Shown: positions 37,981 through 47,748, counted from the stretch's first letter. The stretch is DNA of 64,000 bases from Pseudomonadota bacterium (GCA_036339585.1 JAYZAS010000004.1:382773-446772), one strand, 5' to 3'. Made by a program: numbers and translations. The notes: a model not told the origin generated them from the sequence alone.

Positions 37981-40626
37981 ATGGAACCTTCAATTTTTAA
38001 ATACGTTTTTCGTTACAGCTCCAAGCAACAATTGTTTTTGGTGCTGGTGATAATATTGTACTACCCCTTTCTCTACATATCTCTTGAATTGCCAAAACTA
38101 ATTGTCAACAAGGCAATTGAGAACGATGACGGTGGCCCGCCTTTTGATTTTTATATTTTTGGTTTTGACATCCAATCCGGGCTCGAGCAGATAACATTCC
38201 TTGTAGTGCTTAGCGTACTGTACCTCGGTGCTGTTTTTATCAATGGTGGGTTCAAATATTACATTAACGTATATAAAGGTCGAATGGGAGAACGATTGCT
38301 TCGGCTCCTGCGATATCAATTATATAATCGAATATTACGGTTTCCCCTTCCGCAGTTCCGAAAGGTCAGTCAGGGGGAGTTAATTCCAATAATTACCGCA
38401 GAAGTTGAACCGCTAGGCGGCTTCATAGGAACTGCCTTTGCAGATCCCCTATTTTTTGGCGGTCAATTAGTGATTATTATTACCTTTATAGTTTTCCAAG
38501 ACCCGGTTCTAGGAGTTGCGGCTATCTCACTTTACCCAGCTCAGGTTTATCTCATTCCGAGACTACAGCGTAAAGTTAATGCGTTAGCTAAGGCCAGAGT
38601 GCTCAACGTTCGGCGGCTGTCAGACCATATCAGCGAGTCGGTGTCCGGAATTATCGAGGTGCACTCCCATAATGCAAGTCAGTATGAGTTGGCAAAATTT
38701 GCCAGTCGCCTAGCTCGTATTTATGACATTCGCCACGAGCTTTTCCGACGGAAATTTTTTATAAAGTTTCTCAATAATTTTATTGATAAGTTAACACCAT
38801 TCTTTTTCTTTTCTATTGGCGGGTATCTTGTAATTCAAGGTGAACTGACATTTGGCGCCTTGGTCGCAGTACTCGCAGCTTATAGAGAATTGGCGGCCCC
38901 ATGGAAGGAACTACTCTCTTGGTACCAACAAAAAGAGGATATACGCATAAAATACCAACAAATTGTCGAGCAATTCGATCCGCCGAATATTACCAAACCA
39001 GAATTGATCCTAGAAGCGCCGCCGAAGATCCCGCACTTGCAGGGGGATATTGTAGCTAATGTAAGCTTGTTCGATGAGAACGGTGTCTTTAATTTGAAAG
39101 ATACAAGCTTGAGTATACCGCTCAATCAACACGTCGCCGTTCTCGGCAACGTGGAGAGTGGAAAGTCGGAACTGGCTATGTTGTTGGCACGACTTATCAA
39201 ACCAAGTCATGGGAAAATCACTATAGGTGGTCAGGATACTGCGCTTATGCCCGAAGCAATAACAGGCAGACGCATTGCTTACGCCGGTCCTAATGGACAT
39301 CTGAATAGCTGCTCTATCCATGAAAACTTAGTTTATGGGTTAAACCATATCACCAAGGGAACGCCGGTTTTAGATCTGCACAAAACATTAAACTCTTCTG
39401 CAGATGTCAAAACGCATAGTTTGGGCAGTCCAGACTGCTTATGTGAATCCGATTGGATTGATTACTCAGCCGCGGGAGTTGCAGGGCGGGAGGAGTTACA
39501 TGCGCGCATTTTGGAGGTTTTGAAGGAAGTTCAACTGGACCGTGAAATTTATAAAATCGGTTTACACGAAAAGATAAATCCAATTCATCAGTCTGACATT
39601 TCTGACAAGATGATCATTGCTCGCAAAGTCTTGCAGGAGCGGCTGAGTTCGAACGCGAACCTTGCAAAATTTGTCGAACTTTTTGATAAGGACCTTTACA
39701 ATTTAAACGCAACCGTGGGAGAGAACTTACTTTTTGGCACGCCATTGAACCACCAATTCAAGGCTGAGGGAGCCGCTGAGCAGGAATGTATTAGGGCAGT
39801 TTTGGATGATCACGGTCTTACCGACGCTTTTCTCGAGATAGGGAAAAAAATTGCCGAAACAATGATCGAGCTTTTTTCCGATTTGCCACCGGAGCACGAA
39901 TTTTTTCAAACTTATAGCTTTATTTCTTCAGAGCAATTGCCAAACTTTCAACAGCTAGTAGCCCGAATTGCTGGGGGAAACATAATTGAGGAAAAGGACA
40001 GAGTTAAGCTTTTGTCTCTACCGTTTCAGTTAGCTCCAGCCAGACATCGCTTGGGGCTGATAACGAAAGAGCTTCAGGCTAAAATCTTAAGCGCACGGCA
40101 TGCACTTTTAAATGATATGCCGGCGGAGTTGGCAGAGGGCGTCTCATTTTTTGAAGAAGAACGATTTAATCCCGAAGTTTCAATACAGGAAAATATATTG
40201 TTCGGCAAATTAGTCCACGGTTTTGCTGCAGGGGAAGAACAGATTGGAAATGCAATCACAGAGATTATTGATGAGCTTGATCTGCGTGGAGCCGTCATAT
40301 CGGTGGGGTTGGGTTCGCAAGTTGGGGTTGGGGGGGCTTTACTGTCCGGCGCCCAACGCCAGAAAATCAGCATTGGTCGCTGTATAATTAAGAATCCAGA
40401 CTTATTGATACTTGATGGAGCTATTGACACCCTAGAAAAGAAATCACAGGAAGAGATAATAGAGAAAATTCTTCTCAGCAGGACTGGACGCGGTATTATC
40501 TGGGTAATGAACACACCGCATCGGCTCGACCTTTTTGATCATGTGGTCTTGATGAAAAATGGCAGTATCGTAAGGCAAGGATCACCCGATTCTATGGCTA
40601 AGCATGTCAACGCGGAGGGTTCGTAG
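37981..40626 (+). CDS. ABC exporter-like protein with split, degenerate ATPase domain
   Basis: 881 residues. Residues about 20-330 form a six-helix exporter transmembrane domain. The ATP-binding domain starts with a normal-looking Walker A GNVESGKS (389-396), but the Q-loop position reads YAGPNG. The gap to the signature LSGAQ (788-792) is about 300 residues longer than normal, and Walker B is LLILDGAID with Gly813 where the catalytic glutamate belongs. The segment E-N-(L/I)-x-(Y/F)-G occurs three times, at 448-453, 581-586 and 737-742. ATP hydrolysis is therefore doubtful. It lies 190 bases from the divergent glycosyltransferase run and just upstream of a cyclic-nucleotide-binding-domain gene. 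Confidence 0.88.
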   Translation: MEPSIFKYVFRYSSKQQLFLVLVIILYYPFLYISLELPKLIVNKAIENDDGGPPFDFYIFGFDIQSGLEQITFLVVLSVLYLGAVFINGGFKYYINVYKGRMGERLLRLLRYQLYNRILRFPLPQFRKVSQGELIPIITAEVEPLGGFIGTAFADPLFFGGQLVIIITFIVFQDPVLGVAAISLYPAQVYLIPRLQRKVNALAKARVLNVRRLSDHISESVSGIIEVHSHNASQYELAKFASRLARIYDIRHELFRRKFFIKFLNNFIDKLTPFFFFSIGGYLVIQGELTFGALVAVLAAYRELAAPWKELLSWYQQKEDIRIKYQQIVEQFDPPNITKPELILEAPPKIPHLQGDIVANVSLFDENGVFNLKDTSLSIPLNQHVAVLGNVESGKSELAMLLARLIKPSHGKITIGGQDTALMPEAITGRRIAYAGPNGHLNSCSIHENLVYGLNHITKGTPVLDLHKTLNSSADVKTHSLGSPDCLCESDWIDYSAAGVAGREELHARILEVLKEVQLDREIYKIGLHEKINPIHQSDISDKMIIARKVLQERLSSNANLAKFVELFDKDLYNLNATVGENLLFGTPLNHQFKAEGAAEQECIRAVLDDHGLTDAFLEIGKKIAETMIELFSDLPPEHEFFQTYSFISSEQLPNFQQLVARIAGGNIIEEKDRVKLLSLPFQLAPARHRLGLITKELQAKILSARHALLNDMPAELAEGVSFFEEERFNPEVSIQENILFGKLVHGFAAGEEQIGNAITEIIDELDLRGAVISVGLGSQVGVGGALLSGAQRQKISIGRCIIKNPDLLILDGAIDTLEKKSQEEIIEKILLSRTGRGIIWVMNTPHRLDLFDHVVLMKNGSIVRQGSPDSMAKHVNAEGS

Positions 40627-40634
40627 AGCAATAC

Positions 40635-41099
40635 ATGGATACGGATATTAATGAAGAGGTTTCTCTACTCAGAAAGATACCGCTATTCGAGAATGTTGAA
40701 TTGGCTAAACTTAAACTTCTTGCTTTTACTAGTGAAAGATTGATTTTCCAGCCAGGGCAGGTTGTATTCAAACAGGGCGAGCTTGGCGATGCCGCTTACT
40801 TAATTCTCAATGGTGAAGCCCGCGTTACTGTTGAAGGGCCGAGCGGTGAACTGGAACTCGCTAGAGTGCGAGAGCAGGAGATTGTGGGAGAAATTGCGAT
40901 ACTGTGTGATGCACCGCGCATAGCTACGATTATTGCGGAGACTGAATTAAACACACTTAGAATCAGTAAAGACTTCTTTCTTAGCCTTATAGAAGAGTTT
41001 CCCAAGGTAGCGATTCAAGTTATTCGTGAACTGGCGCGAAGACTACAGTCGTCAAATTTGCAATTGCAGTCTATTAAAGCAAGAAGGCTAGACGGTTAA
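40635..41099 (+). CDS. Stand-alone cyclic-nucleotide-binding-domain protein
   Basis: 154 residues, a single Crp-type beta-barrel domain. The phosphate-binding cassette is IVGEIAILCDAPRIATI, and GQVVFKQGELGDAAYLILNGEA is the first half. There is no C-terminal DNA-binding helix-turn-helix, so it is a ligand sensor rather than a classical Crp. It begins 8 bases after the ABC protein stop and is probably cotranslated with it; control of the ABC protein by a cyclic nucleotide is inference. The 254 bases downstream to 41353 contain no gene I support. Confidence 0.86.
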   Translation: MDTDINEEVSLLRKIPLFENVELAKLKLLAFTSERLIFQPGQVVFKQGELGDAAYLILNGEARVTVEGPSGELELARVREQEIVGEIAILCDAPRIATIIAETELNTLRISKDFFLSLIEEFPKVAIQVIRELARRLQSSNLQLQSIKARRLDG

Positions 41100-41353
41100 C
41101 TTTTTACCATGGCTTAGGATTCAATTTCGGAAAATAGTTTTTCGGAGTTTTAGCTCAATGTTAAGGAAAGTGGGATTCGCAAGCGATGACGCCATGTTTG
41201 AATTGATAACACCTGAATGCACATAAAAGTCACAACCGGAAAATGCGTAAATATTTCACTATTAGACTACACATACAGATCATCAACCCTGACAGTTTAA
41301 CTGCAAAAAGCGTTACTTCTTGAACGTTAATTAGAAAATAAAGTCAGATAAAA

Positions 41354-41989
41354 ATGGAAAATATTCAAAAACAAATTCACTCAGTATTCGCTACGCCTTT
41401 ACTCATTCGTAAGGTGGCTGCGCTCCAAGCGATAAATTCCCGATTGCAAGAGATAGTGTTGGCGCACGAAACAGTTCGGCCGCGTGATGTTGGAAGTAAC
41501 ATCGGAGGCTGGCAATCAGACCATGATTTGATGGAATGGCCAGAGGAAGAAATGCAAATTTTTCAGCAACATTTGGCCCAAGCATTTCAGGAAATGACGA
41601 GCGAAACGGTCGATGGTTTTCCGCCCGATATGGACATCATCGTTACTGGATGGGCGAATATTGCGCGGAACGGGTCTTATACGAGAGCACACAGCCACGA
41701 TGGAAGTTTATGGTCTGCCATTTATTATGTCGCTGTTCCACCCCCCCCTACTGAGCGGCCATTAAGTGGAGCATTGTCATTTGTAGACCCTAGGTCCGGA
41801 ATGCGTACAGCGCCGAATATGCAGCCACCATTTAACTATCGAATGGATATACAACCAGAGGATGGGATGCTTATTGTTTTCCCCGGATATTTGCTTCACG
41901 AGGTTCACCCTTTTGCAGGGGATGGCGTCCGAATTTCACTATCTGCAAACGCATTATTAATGCCAGACATGGATTTGAATGGTGGGTAA
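41354..41989 (+). CDS. Putative 2OG-Fe(II) oxygenase (TIGR02466-like)
   Basis: 211 residues. Conserved blocks include AHSHDGSLWSAIYYVAVP, with the iron-binding HxD-like residues, PDMDIIVTGWANIARNGSY, and the C-terminal FPGYLLHEVHPF followed by RISLSANA. This pattern matches the TIGR02466 family of predicted 2-oxoglutarate/iron oxygenases. Substrate unknown. It has its own upstream gap and no operon partner. Confidence 0.82.
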   Translation: MENIQKQIHSVFATPLLIRKVAALQAINSRLQEIVLAHETVRPRDVGSNIGGWQSDHDLMEWPEEEMQIFQQHLAQAFQEMTSETVDGFPPDMDIIVTGWANIARNGSYTRAHSHDGSLWSAIYYVAVPPPPTERPLSGALSFVDPRSGMRTAPNMQPPFNYRMDIQPEDGMLIVFPGYLLHEVHPFAGDGVRISLSANALLMPDMDLNGG

Positions 41990-42057
41990 GTGGTTGCAAC
42001 AAATTAATTCGCCCCAAAATCTGATGGTAGGACAGTCCGCTCCGTAGGGTCAGAGGG

Positions 42058-42768
42058 TCAAGTAATAGTTAGTTCAAGGTCCGAGAGGCCGTCAACATGA
42101 CCCACTAGGTGATCTCCCTTGATGACAGCTGATACGCCCGCTGGTGTTCCGGTCATGATCAAATCGCCTGGCTTAAGGGTGATCATCGTTGACAAAAAAG
42201 CTATCATTTCAGCGGTCGACCATATCATCTGATCTATGTTTCCTTCTTGGCGTGTCTCACCATTAACTGTGAATTGAAGTTTGCCCTTCTCGATATGCCC
42301 CACCTCAGAAACTGGATGTAGGATACTGCAGGGGGCGGCGAAATCCGGCCCTTTCGAGAGTGCCCAGGGGCGCGAGAGGTTTTTGGCCTCTTGTTGCATA
42401 TCTCGGCGAGTAATGTCGAACCCAACTCCGTAACCGAATACACAATTGAGTGCTTCATTGTCAGGAATATTTGTGCCTCCTGAAGATAAAGCAACTATCA
42501 TCTCGCATTCTGGATGAACGTCATTTGTTGCAACTGGGTAAGGATATTCATCTCCTGTGAAAACTGCATCAGCGAACTTTGTGAAAAAGAACGGCGGCTC
42601 ACGATTTGGATCATGACCCATTTCACGGGCATGATCAGCGTAATTACGTCCCACACAAAAGATCCGGCTGACTGGGAATAGGTCTGGGCTGCGAGATATG
42701 TTCAGACATGCCGGTCGCGGCAAAGGGATTGAATAATTCATAAAACTCTCCAAATCCAATTCATTCAA
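42058..42768 (-). CDS. Fumarylacetoacetate hydrolase family protein
   Basis: 236 residues. FAH C-terminal catalytic domain: RIFCVGRNYADHAREMG, FFFTKFADAVFTGD, HPECEMIVAL (metal ligands) and DLIMTGTPAGVSAV are all present. Members act as hydrolases, isomerases or decarboxylases on acylpyruvates in aromatic catabolism. Substrate unknown. Two bases downstream of the class-I amidotransferase-like gene on the same strand. Confidence 0.92.
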   Translation of the reverse strand: MNELDLESFMNYSIPLPRPACLNISRSPDLFPVSRIFCVGRNYADHAREMGHDPNREPPFFFTKFADAVFTGDEYPYPVATNDVHPECEMIVALSSGGTNIPDNEALNCVFGYGVGFDITRRDMQQEAKNLSRPWALSKGPDFAAPCSILHPVSEVGHIEKGKLQFTVNGETRQEGNIDQMIWSTAEMIAFLSTMITLKPGDLIMTGTPAGVSAVIKGDHLVGHVDGLSDLELTIT

Positions 42769-42770
42769 TA

Positions 42771-43559
42771 CTAGATGGCGTCAACATCTTTAGTCCTGTC
42801 TTTGCGGGCACTTAGGTGCTCTTTTGCCGCTCTATCAAATGCTTTGAAAAGATCGACTGCCATTTCACAGTCCTTGTCAAGAGGGTACTCAGGGTGCCAC
42901 TGTACCCCCAGTACGAAACTGCTGCCACTTTTAAGACTAACAGCTTCAATAACGCCATCATCACTAGTGGCTTCTACAATTAGTTGGTCCGAAAGCTCAT
43001 CTATTGCCTGAGCGTGCAAGGAGTTTACCATTTCCCTTTCTGAGCCGTTTACTAATTTGCTTAATAGACCGTTCGGTTTAATCGCAATCGGATGACGAAC
43101 CGAAAAACGCTCTTCGTTATTGGCTGCGCGATTCATCCTATGCTCATTTCTACCAGCCACTTCATGAATATTTTGATGTAGGCTTCCGCCAAGCGCCACA
43201 TTTAATTCTTGTATTCCCCGACAAACGGCAAAGATAGGAAGTTTTGATTTGACGGCACTTCGTATTAATGGAAGCGATGTGCCGTCGCGATATACATCAT
43301 GTGCGGTGCCGGCCCTACTTGGTGATCCATTATAACGAATTGGCTCCACATTCGAGGCACTTCCGGTAAGCAATAAACCGTCTAATCGTTCTATTATTTG
43401 CGGCGAAAAATTTACCTCTCCGAATGCTGGTATTAGTAGTGGTATACAGTCAGTCACACGTTTGAGAGCGTCGACATATTTTTCCGAAACACGATGAGCC
43501 GGTTTGCCGCTTATTTCTATTCTGCAGGCGGTAATCCCGACAATGGGTTGCTTTGTCAT
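42771..43559 (-). CDS. Gamma-glutamyl-gamma-aminobutyrate hydrolase family protein (PuuD-like)
   Basis: 262 residues, peptidase C26 / class-I glutamine-amidotransferase fold. The nucleophile elbow is FAVCRGIQELNVALGG, and LGVQWHPEYPLD carries the catalytic His and Glu. PuuD releases glutamate from gamma-glutamyl-GABA in putrescine breakdown. No other putrescine genes are seen here, so PuuD function is not proved. It forms a two-gene unit with the FAH-family gene. Confidence 0.9.
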   Translation of the reverse strand: MTKQPIVGITACRIEISGKPAHRVSEKYVDALKRVTDCIPLLIPAFGEVNFSPQIIERLDGLLLTGSASNVEPIRYNGSPSRAGTAHDVYRDGTSLPLIRSAVKSKLPIFAVCRGIQELNVALGGSLHQNIHEVAGRNEHRMNRAANNEERFSVRHPIAIKPNGLLSKLVNGSEREMVNSLHAQAIDELSDQLIVEATSDDGVIEAVSLKSGSSFVLGVQWHPEYPLDKDCEMAVDLFKAFDRAAKEHLSARKDRTKDVDAI

Positions 43560-43604
43560 GAGCGTAATCTTTTCAACCTTTTAAATGAGTGGATTTCTTA
43601 AGCA

Positions 43605-44270
43605 TTATTGGTCTTGATCTTCCTGTTCTGGTTCGACAAATTCAAACAAACTAGGTTCCAACTTTAGCCCGAGACGCGTACCTTCTAAAGACACAAGGGT
43701 TTTATTGTCGTGCTCATCACGTACAAACCACTGTTTCAAGGCAAGAGGTTGTTCGTTAAACGTGAGCGTTACTGAACCCATATCCCGGTGCTCTTTATTA
43801 AGAATTTGCAGATGGATAAGACCATCAGAACGCCGAAATCCGACAAGCTCAACATCATCATCAAAAGTTACTCTTTTGCGAAGAAGAAATCTCGCAGGTG
43901 TGCGGTCTAGAGGAAGGAAATTGCTCTCATTGAGCTCTCGGTCTAAATGAATGAACCATGAACCATTTGAAATCAGTGTGTGCGGAACTGGCGGATCGTA
44001 ATCAAATCGAAAATTTCCTGGACGCTGAATTGAGACTGTTCCACGCCAGACTCTTCCGTCTGGGTTGGTTTGAGAAAACTGTGCCTGCAGGGTTGTAATT
44101 CGGTTCAAATACGAAAGTACTCGGCTCACGTGAGCTTTTTGACTTATGGTAAGCGGCCGGCCGCTTGGCTCAGCGAGAGAGAGTTTTATTGTGAAGGCAT
44201 GCAAGCTTGCCAGTGCGAATATTAAACAAAATAAATCAGTGAGAACTCGCGAGTATCTCTCTTTTCCCAA
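43605..44270 (-). CDS. lolA: Outer-membrane lipoprotein carrier protein LolA-like
   Basis: 221 residues from a TTG at 44270, nested in the last 35 bases of ftsK. That start gives KERYSR then the hydrophobic LTDLFCLIFALASLHAFTI, a proper signal peptide. Longer readings run antisense-free but deep into ftsK and have no signal. LolA ferries lipoproteins across the periplasm to LolB. The mature part has RITTLQAQFSQTNPDGRVWRG and FRFDYDPP, typical LolA features. Order ftsK-lolA is standard in proteobacteria. The start is uncertain. Confidence 0.88.
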   Translation of the reverse strand: MGKERYSRVLTDLFCLIFALASLHAFTIKLSLAEPSGRPLTISQKAHVSRVLSYLNRITTLQAQFSQTNPDGRVWRGTVSIQRPGNFRFDYDPPVPHTLISNGSWFIHLDRELNESNFLPLDRTPARFLLRKRVTFDDDVELVGFRRSDGLIHLQILNKEHRDMGSVTLTFNEQPLALKQWFVRDEHDNKTLVSLEGTRLGLKLEPSLFEFVEPEQEDQDQ

Positions 44271-46533
44271 CCTTATTGGCCGTACTGACAACACCCTGTT
44301 TCTCCATTTGCTCCATGATACGCGCAGCGCGGTTGTAGCCAATTTGCAGATGGCGCTGAATAAAGCTGGTTGATGCTTTTTGCTCCTGGCAAACCAGTGC
44401 AACTGCCCTGTCGTACAAGGCATCTGTTTCTTCTTTGACGTTTCCAAACCCACTATTTTCATTATCTTTCTCTTCGGTCACTGTTTCATCGTACTGAGGC
44501 AGGCCCTGGGAACGTAGGTAATCAGCAACAGCCTCGACTTCTTCATCCGAAACAAAAGGCCCATGCACACGATTCAATTGCCCGCCCGGGGCGGTATATA
44601 GCATGTCACCGTGACCTAACAACTGTTCGGCACCTTGTTCACCCAATATTGTACGACTATCAACCTTAGATGTGACCTGAAAGCTTATGCGAGTAGGGAA
44701 GTTTGCTTTTATCGTACCCGTAATCACATCAACCGATGGACGCTGTGTCGCCATAATGAGATGGATCCCGGCGGCTCGCGCCATCTGTGCCAGTCTTTGA
44801 ATAGAAGCCTCTATATCTTTGCCAGCGACGAGCATTAAATCAGCTATTTCATCAACCACAACGACTATGAATGGAATAGGTTTGAGATCCAATTCTTGTT
44901 CCTCAAAAATAGCCTTGCCGGTCTCTGTGTCAAAACCGGTTTGTATGTTTCGGGTTAGCACTTCCGCTTTTTTCGCAGCTTCCCCAACGCGTTTGTTATA
45001 GCCCTCGATATTTCTAACACCCAGCTTGGACATTGCCTGGTATCTGTCTTCCATCTCTCGGACGGTCCATTTCAGAGCCACGACGGCCTTTTTTGCGTCT
45101 GTGACTACGGGCGCCAGTAGGTGAGGAATATCGTGATATGCAGAGAGCTCCAACATTTTTGGATCGATCATAATAAAGCGGCAATCCTCGGGCTGCAGCT
45201 TGAATAAAAGCGACAGAATCATGGCATTCAATCCTACTGATTTCCCCGAGCCTGTAGTCCCCGCAATTAAAAGGTGCGGCATTTTAGACAGGTCTGCAAT
45301 GACTGGCATGCCGCCAATATCTTTGCCCAATACCAATGGGAGTTTACCGTTATTTTTTTCAAAAAGCTTTACAGAGAGCTGCTCGCTTAAAAAAACCGTC
45401 TCGCGATCGCTGTTCGGTAGCTCAATGCCTATAACATTGCGGCCTGGCACTGTTGCTATTCGAACAGATATCGCACTCATGGAACGCGCTATATCATCCG
45501 ATAAGCTGATAACACGGCTAGTTTTTGTTCCGGGCGCCGGCGCAAGTTCATAAAGGGTGACCACCGGACCAGGGCGAACTTTCACAATCTCCCCGCGCAC
45601 TCCAAAATCTTGAAGTACGCCCTCGAGTAGATGCGCATTTTGTTTCAGCCCCTGCTTGGTATCAGGGTGATTTTTTTCTGGTGAAAGGTCTGCCGCATGC
45701 AAAAGACTAAGGGACGGAAGTGAGAAGTCACTGTCTTTTGGTTTAAGGTCTAGGCTTGATTGACGTGGAGGAGCAGGTGATTTTTTAGGGTTTTGGTGCT
45801 CTCTCCTAGTTTCAATAAATTTGGCTGATTTTTTAGTTGGATTTAAAAGGGGTTTGTTTTCGAGGCTATTTTTCCCAGCGTGTTGTGTCATTAGTCGGCT
45901 TAAATACGGCTGGATTACAATTCTGATACGATGAGCATGCCTCCAAACAGCCTTAACTCCGATTACCCATTCAGACTTTGTAAAAGCAAGGAGATAAAGG
46001 AATAATGTGCTAGCAAGCAAAACCGATGGCAACCAGATCAATATTTTATCCACATCATTACCCAATGCCCAAGGTGAGATAATATTTATTGCCAGTATAT
46101 GACCAGTAATGCCTCCAGGGCTGATAACTTCGGAGCTTTGCTCTGCGTTAGTAATGAGAGCTATGGTCGCAGCGGAATGCACTAAAAGTAACGGAAAAAA
46201 ACATACGCGCAGCCAGAACTTTGAAATTTGTTTTGATATGGTTGTTTGAACACCCCACGATGCAAGTATGGGAATTGCTATGTATGTTGCATAGCCAAAG
46301 GTCTGAAGAAAAAAATCGCTTATCAAAGCGCCGCTGCTGCCCATAAAATTCTGAGCTTTAATACCTGTCGCGGTATTAAGCGAGGGATCGCTACTTTGAT
46401 GACTTAGCAACGCCACGGCAAGAAATAATGATAGTGTTACGAGGCCTACCCCAACTGTTGCTCGTCGAGTACGCGCAATTTGTTCTCTGAGCTGAGTTGG
46501 AAGGAATGGTGTTTTTTTCGAGGCAATAGCCAT
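44236..46533 (-). CDS. ftsK: DNA translocase FtsK
   Basis: 765 residues. Four or five N-terminal membrane segments, then a short linker, then the alpha-beta motor: LIAGTTGSGKSVGLNAMILS as Walker A, PFIVVVVDEIADLMLVAG as Walker B, and RISFQVTSKVDSRTILGEQGA. The C-terminal gamma domain SFIQRHLQIGYNRAARIMEQ reads polarity sequences near dif. FtsK coordinates division and chromosome resolution. It lies 6 bases downstream of the aminotransferase gene and is overlapped by lolA. Confidence 0.96.
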   Translation of the reverse strand: MAIASKKTPFLPTQLREQIARTRRATVGVGLVTLSLFLAVALLSHQSSDPSLNTATGIKAQNFMGSSGALISDFFLQTFGYATYIAIPILASWGVQTTISKQISKFWLRVCFFPLLLVHSAATIALITNAEQSSEVISPGGITGHILAINIISPWALGNDVDKILIWLPSVLLASTLFLYLLAFTKSEWVIGVKAVWRHAHRIRIVIQPYLSRLMTQHAGKNSLENKPLLNPTKKSAKFIETRREHQNPKKSPAPPRQSSLDLKPKDSDFSLPSLSLLHAADLSPEKNHPDTKQGLKQNAHLLEGVLQDFGVRGEIVKVRPGPVVTLYELAPAPGTKTSRVISLSDDIARSMSAISVRIATVPGRNVIGIELPNSDRETVFLSEQLSVKLFEKNNGKLPLVLGKDIGGMPVIADLSKMPHLLIAGTTGSGKSVGLNAMILSLLFKLQPEDCRFIMIDPKMLELSAYHDIPHLLAPVVTDAKKAVVALKWTVREMEDRYQAMSKLGVRNIEGYNKRVGEAAKKAEVLTRNIQTGFDTETGKAIFEEQELDLKPIPFIVVVVDEIADLMLVAGKDIEASIQRLAQMARAAGIHLIMATQRPSVDVITGTIKANFPTRISFQVTSKVDSRTILGEQGAEQLLGHGDMLYTAPGGQLNRVHGPFVSDEEVEAVADYLRSQGLPQYDETVTEEKDNENSGFGNVKEETDALYDRAVALVCQEQKASTSFIQRHLQIGYNRAARIMEQMEKQGVVSTANKVGKREILASSH

Positions 46534-46539
46534 TGGATG

Positions 46540-47748
46540 CTAACCCTGCAACACTACAGAAATTCTCTCAAGTGCTTCCACTGCCGTTACCTTGTCATGG
46601 ACTAGGCACACGCGTAAATATTGGGAGACTGGATTAACCCCGGTGAAGGGATCATTCTGAGCCATGTAGCCTCCAGGCATGCACTTGACCCCAGCTTCAC
46701 TCCAGAGTTTTAGAGCTGTTGCTTCGCCGTCACCCACATCAAGCCAAAGGTAAAATCCGCCGGGGGGGTTTGAAAATCCATTAATGTGGCCGAGAATCTC
46801 CTCGGCTGCTGTGAAAAGGCTCTTATAATGAGCACGATTGATATCAACATGCGCTTCATCTCTCCACAAAGCTTCTCCTGCGGCCAATATAGGAAGTGGA
46901 ACTGCGACCGCGGCATAGCTCCTGATTGTTCTATACAAGTCAATTAATCTGGGGTCGCCAGCAACGAATCCACAGCGAAGCCCGGGTGCAGACGAACGTT
47001 TTGAGAGTGAATGCAATACGAGGACATTATCCATATTCCCATCGAGTTGAGCGCAAGCCTGTAGCCCTCCGATTGGGGGTGTTCCCCTATAAATTTCTGA
47101 ATAGCATTCATCAACTACCAATACGAAATCATGTCTACGGGCTAGGGCAATCAATTCGGTTAGGTAGGTCATTGATGCGCTAGCACCTTGGGGGTTTGAT
47201 GGATTGCAAAGATAGACCAAAGCAGTTCGTTCAAGTATATCCGGACTGACGCCTGCATAATCTGGCATGAAATTATTTTCTGCAGGCGCGGAAATCGGGT
47301 AGGGCTTACCTCCAGAGAACACTGCTGCACCATAGTATACTTGATAGACTGGATTAGGGACAAGAACGGCATATGGTTCAGTGCTGCCCTTGAGTGGGTT
47401 ACGTGGGACTGCAAGCAACGCCATATGGAAGAGTGCTTCCTTTGTGCCAGCGCATGGAAGAATGTTAGCTGTTTCATCAATCATTTCTTCGGGCAACGTG
47501 TAGCGTTTTGTAAGCCACGAAGCGCACGCCGCTCGATAGCTTTCAGTGCCGGGATGGGGCGGGTAATTAGCCCACTTGCTTGAATTTTCCCCAATAATCT
47601 CTGCTAGGAAATCTGGCGGTGGTATTTTTGGCTCGCCAATTTGCAATGCAAGCTCTGTAAAGCCATGGGGTTTAGGCACCTTTTCCAGGAGGTTATTAAG
47701 ACGCCAAAATGGATAAGTTGCAAGTTGATCGAATGCCGGATTATGCAT
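46540..47748 (-). CDS. Class I/II PLP aminotransferase, DapC-like
   Basis: 402 residues, fold type I. Seen: PHPGTESYRAACASWL, VYLCNPSNPQGA, VVDECYSEIYR, and the PLP lysine in LHSLSKRSSAPGLRCGFVAG. Such enzymes upstream of ftsK in alphaproteobacteria are often annotated as succinyldiaminopimelate aminotransferase (DapC) for lysine and peptidoglycan synthesis; that specificity cannot be read from sequence. The 181 bases upstream are shared with the amtB terminator. Confidence 0.88.
   Translation of the reverse strand: MHNPAFDQLATYPFWRLNNLLEKVPKPHGFTELALQIGEPKIPPPDFLAEIIGENSSKWANYPPHPGTESYRAACASWLTKRYTLPEEMIDETANILPCAGTKEALFHMALLAVPRNPLKGSTEPYAVLVPNPVYQVYYGAAVFSGGKPYPISAPAENNFMPDYAGVSPDILERTALVYLCNPSNPQGASASMTYLTELIALARRHDFVLVVDECYSEIYRGTPPIGGLQACAQLDGNMDNVLVLHSLSKRSSAPGLRCGFVAGDPRLIDLYRTIRSYAAVAVPLPILAAGEALWRDEAHVDINRAHYKSLFTAAEEILGHINGFSNPPGGFYLWLDVGDGEATALKLWSEAGVKCMPGGYMAQNDPFTGVNPVSQYLRVCLVHDKVTAVEALERISVVLQG

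Noticed and set aside
41158-41226. 22-codon frame between the CNB and oxygenase genes
   Set aside because: Weak ribosome site, no coupling to a neighbour and no recognisable feature.
43605-44462. 285-residue version of LolA
   Set aside because: The extra 64 residues run deep into ftsK and place the signal peptide internally; the nested TTG start fits better.
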